63,858 nucleotides of DNA from Nitrospirales bacterium (GTDB lineage: Bacteria > Nitrospirota > Nitrospiria > Nitrospirales > UBA8639), in NCBI GenBank assembly GCA_029261255.1, contig JAJDBQ010000142.1, positions 1 to 63,858 of the forward strand. The letters are read 5' to 3'. Both the position numbers and the translations under genes were made by a program. Position 1 is the stretch's first letter. Each line of letters begins with the position of its first letter. Positions 61,112 to 63,858 of the stretch are shown here, piece by piece. A model generated the notes under the pieces. That model was not told the origin of the DNA. It did no database searches and saw only the letters and a list, made by a program, of their open reading frames with translations.

Positions 61112-63409
61112 GTGTCGTGGATCGCCTCTCAGGCCGAGAGCCATCTCATACAGCCAGCAGACTTACCAGGCTACTTGCGCTCATTACACTCTGTTGTCAA
61201 CGCATGGCCCGCTATCGTCCAAGGTAGCGTTCAGTGCTTCCAGACTGAACGTGCCGACTGCAAATATGCCATTTGTTTCCAATTCAAATGGGACATACCC
61301 GCAGAATACATCGATTTCAGAATTCAACGTCCAGAGGCCATTTCTCTGTGGTTTAAAAAGGACGCTTCACCAGATGATGCGCCAAAAATTCGAGCTGATC
61401 GTAGCGACTTCCCGCTCGACCTTGCGCATTTAAATAGCATAAGTCAAGGTGAGCCAGCATCCCTTTGCCTTGCAAGAGAGTCTCTAAATGCAATCTACGC
61501 ACGTCGTGGAATCAGAGGTATACTAGAGCGGTTAAATACATGGTTGCGCGATGCCGCAGGGAGCAAACTTGACCATGATGGCTGGGAACCTACCCCGCGT
61601 TTATGTAGTCGTTCAGCAACACTCGACATCGGTGCATTTCAGCGATTCGCTCTCAGTTCGAAGCGTGAAAAACAGGGTTTTTCAGGCGGCTTCGCTCTGG
61701 CAGTTTTTGACGAACATACACCGGGGAACACTCGCCTTCATTTCCGGCTTCTTGCAAAGAGAAAGGAACTCGCAGACTTAAAGGACAAAACCCAAATCGC
61801 CGCCTTGAGGATCCAACGCGAGGTATATCCCGCCCACTGGTTCAGTGTTTGGGGTCCTCAAAATGAACCAACTGATTATCGATTTTGGGAATCTGTGTCA
61901 GATCGTGCTTCCTTGTTGAGGTATGCCAAAAATGCAGGCTGTAAGCAAATGGTGAAACTGATTCTAGATACAAGCCTGGAATTGGCCGATACAGGCGGCG
62001 TATATGCATTTGTCCTTCTTATAGGAACCTGGCGTCCAATACCTTTGATTGGAACGATTCCCGGCCTCGCTCAAGGTGAAGCAGCCAATCTTGAATTAGC
62101 GGGATTTGCGATTGAGCTGAAAAAGAAAAGCGGGCAAGGACATCGAGTAGACTCTGTTCGTGAGATCCAGCTGGTCTCTGAAGCCAATAGTCAGAACTTG
62201 AATCGATTTGCAGGATATCTGGAACAGCCCGGAGCTACTGTCTTAATTGGGTTGGGGGCGCTAGGATCAAAATTGGCTGAGCACATTGTGCGAGAAGGCG
62301 CCCCATCCTTGAAGGTCGTTGATCATGACCTACTAGCACCACACAACCTTGCGCGGCATTCCCTTACCTCGGAATCAATAAACTTACCCAAGGCGACAGA
62401 ACTGAGCAAACGATTGCTGTCCATAAATCCGTCCTGCCAGATAGAAGCATTTCGCAAGAACTTTGCCCTTCTCCCGACCGATGCAATAAAAAATGAAATA
62501 TGCGGGAGTGCTAAAGGTATCATCGTAGACGCAACAGCCGACATTTCCGTCATGCGGCGATTGTGCCGATCAGATAATGTCATGCGGGTTGCTAAAGTTG
62601 AATTGGCTCACGGTGGTCGCTTGGGGATTCTTTACAACGAAGGAAAAGGTAGGCTCCCGCGTATTGATGATCTCAAAGCCCTTATTCCAACCCTTGGACA
62701 ATCTGAGCAGGAGATTAAAGATTGGCTCTGTAGTGACGATGACTACAGCCTGAATACAGGTATAGGTTGTGCTTCGGCTTCGATGCAAATGTCTGATAGC
62801 CGTGTGGCCATTCATGCAGCAAACTTTATGGCTAGCCTCGGGAAAATTATCCGTTTCGGAGATCACCCACCTGGCATTGGAATCGCGGTTTTGTCCGAAA
62901 GTGGGCACCTCAAGGGGTGGCGGTGGATCGAGGAGGAGCCTCCTGAAGTGATGTTCACCAATGACGATGAAACCTTCTGGACGGTACGGATTCGAAAATC
63001 GATCCGCAAAGAAATCGAAAAGGAGCTCCAGAGGAACAAGCCCTTGGAGGCAGGAGGATATCTATATGGAGCCTATGACCTAAGGCTTTGCACGATATAC
63101 ATTACTGCGGCGATCCCAATACAGCCGCGCCTTGCGACCACGTCCCGAATTCGACTTCCGGAAGCTGGGAGAAGTGGTCGGGAGCTTGAGCTAAGGACAT
63201 TTTCAGGTGATCAGATTGACTTACTTGGGACGTGGCATACTCATCCCTGTGGAAGCCCAGACCCATCGCCAAGCGACATTGTACAGTTTAATGAATATAA
63301 GGGATCCCATGCCGAAACTCCCAATCCCCATCTCATGTTGATTCTTTCTGAGACAGGAATGACACTGAAGCTCACATTGCCCAAGGCGTGGAAGGGGAAT
63401 GAGCAATGA
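61112..63409 (+). CDS. E2-like / E1-like / JAMM-peptidase fusion protein
   Basis: The 765-residue protein joins three ubiquitin-pathway activities. Residues 1-165 look like a bacterial E2, with candidate catalytic Cys119 in ASLCLARES after a proline-rich strand region. Residues about 180-365 are of unknown fold. Residues about 372-600 are a ThiF/E1 adenylation domain: GLGALGS, VVDHDLLAPHNLARH (Asp404, Asp406, Asn412, Arg415), Lys427, and candidate catalytic Cys553 in GIGCASAS. Residues about 615-765 are a JAMM peptidase with Glu646 and HTHP-x6-SPSD (His709, His711, Asp722), complete. GTG start. No separate ubiquitin-like protein or CD-NTase gene is visible nearby. Confidence 0.88.
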   Translation: MSWIASQAESHLIQPADLPGYLRSLHSVVNAWPAIVQGSVQCFQTERADCKYAICFQFKWDIPAEYIDFRIQRPEAISLWFKKDASPDDAPKIRADRSDFPLDLAHLNSISQGEPASLCLARESLNAIYARRGIRGILERLNTWLRDAAGSKLDHDGWEPTPRLCSRSATLDIGAFQRFALSSKREKQGFSGGFALAVFDEHTPGNTRLHFRLLAKRKELADLKDKTQIAALRIQREVYPAHWFSVWGPQNEPTDYRFWESVSDRASLLRYAKNAGCKQMVKLILDTSLELADTGGVYAFVLLIGTWRPIPLIGTIPGLAQGEAANLELAGFAIELKKKSGQGHRVDSVREIQLVSEANSQNLNRFAGYLEQPGATVLIGLGALGSKLAEHIVREGAPSLKVVDHDLLAPHNLARHSLTSESINLPKATELSKRLLSINPSCQIEAFRKNFALLPTDAIKNEICGSAKGIIVDATADISVMRRLCRSDNVMRVAKVELAHGGRLGILYNEGKGRLPRIDDLKALIPTLGQSEQEIKDWLCSDDDYSLNTGIGCASASMQMSDSRVAIHAANFMASLGKIIRFGDHPPGIGIAVLSESGHLKGWRWIEEEPPEVMFTNDDETFWTVRIRKSIRKEIEKELQRNKPLEAGGYLYGAYDLRLCTIYITAAIPIQPRLATTSRIRLPEAGRSGRELELRTFSGDQIDLLGTWHTHPCGSPDPSPSDIVQFNEYKGSHAETPNPHLMLILSETGMTLKLTLPKAWKGNEQ

Positions 63410-63453
63410 AGGATTTTGTCTACATTGGCAACTTACTGAAAATTAGATGCTGA
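63406..63453 (+). pseudogene. truncated third cistron of the conjugation operon
   Basis: An ATG overlapping the stop of the fusion gene (ATGA) opens a frame reading MKDFVYIGNLLKIRC and then TGA. The overlap is the usual sign of a coupled gene, yet it ends after 15 codons. The following 200 bases to the tRNA scar show no continuation I can recognise in other frames. The third gene may have been lost by recombination. Confidence 0.45.
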
Positions 63454-63661
63454 ACATACAATTCCCTTGGCTACGATCCATGGAATTTTAATGAACCAAG
63501 TTGACGGTTCGATGTACAGACGAAGCCCGTATGGACAAAAAGCTCAACCCCCGCTGATGAAATACGGGTAAACCGAGCAGCCCGATTTCCAGAAACAGGT
63601 CTAAAACAGACTTTGCCCCGGACGGGGTACTGGCGCGGATGACTTAAGTTGTTGATTTAAT
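63454..63661. other. non-coding tail before the tRNA scar
   Basis: About 200 bases. I see no gene and no strong hairpin. The stretch GCCCCGGACGGGG (about 63613-63625) is a short GC-rich inverted repeat without a T run. Confidence 0.3.
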
Positions 63662-63718
<57 letters not shown>

Positions 63719-63858
63719 AATATACTCAATATTAGTTTTGTTCAGGTAGATATTTTTATGGTCTCTATAAAGGTTGAGCATGACTAGGGAACTTGTGAGC
63801 AGCGGACGGGGAAGTGGGGTAACGGGCACCATCTTAGTCACGATTTATGAGGGCCTAA
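63719..63858. other. sequence beyond the tRNA scar, incomplete
   Basis: The last 140 bases start AT-rich and show no gene start that can be followed before the window ends. This would be the left end of the integrated element. Confidence 0.3.

Overview
The window looks like a chromosomal segment of a Nitrospira-like bacterium (Nitrospirota). This is inferred from the mix of housekeeping genes, the mid-range base composition judged by eye, the many FecI/FecR/TonB-receptor genes, and an intergenic palindromic element whose ends read GTTGAAAAAAG, a type I associate with Nitrospira genomes. The species cannot be fixed without a database search.

Region 1 (1-14 kb) is mostly housekeeping: ndk, a lipoprotein with a PgaB-like glycosidase domain, gcvH-lpdA, a ComEA-like protein, tyrS, tRNA-Gly(CCC), a membrane-anchored kinase-like protein that has lost key ATP-site residues, rqcH, a large metallo-beta-lactamase (MBL) protein and a methyltransferase. 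Two copies of a palindromic repeat with near-perfect terminal inverted repeats sit at 2.06-2.21 and 10.80-10.92 kb.

Region 2 (14.6-19.5 kb) holds exported proteins: a HEIGH zinc protease with four C-terminal repeats and a sialate-O-acetylesterase-like lipoprotein. A 1.1-kb gene-poor stretch with folded repeats follows.

Region 3 (19.5-54 kb) is an iron/siderophore supercluster. It has three FecI sigma factors, three FecR sensors, three large TonB-dependent receptors plus two receptor-tail remnants, two TonB proteins, ExbB-ExbD, two intact PepSY membrane proteins and one internally deleted one, a split MacA/MacB/TolC exporter, two or three small zinc-ribbon proteins, and a TPR-sulfotransferase with its APS kinase. 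I found a shared promoter-like motif, GT(C/A)(A/G)GG-N14-TTCGTC. It occurs six times with exact spacing, each upstream of a cluster gene and in the right orientation, plus two weaker matches. I interpret it as the promoter of the FecI-type ECF sigma factors. Candidate Fur boxes precede fecI2 and the tonB-TPR operon. Strong intrinsic terminators sit between the motif and two of the receptor genes, which suggests attenuation.

Region 4 (54-63.9 kb) is accessory, with two acetyltransferases, an alpha/beta hydrolase operon and two candidate defence modules. Module A (57.2-58.5 kb) is an MBL protein translationally coupled to a small membrane protein. Module B (58.8-63.5 kb) has a BrxR/CapW-like WYL repressor divergent from an operon of an MBL protein with a Gly-terminated tail and a single 765-residue polypeptide carrying E2-like, E1-like and JAMM-peptidase domains, followed by a coupled third reading frame broken after 15 codons. 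The window closes with a 57-bp 3' fragment of tRNA-Lys(CTT), a typical integration scar. Module B is the best candidate for an under-described system.
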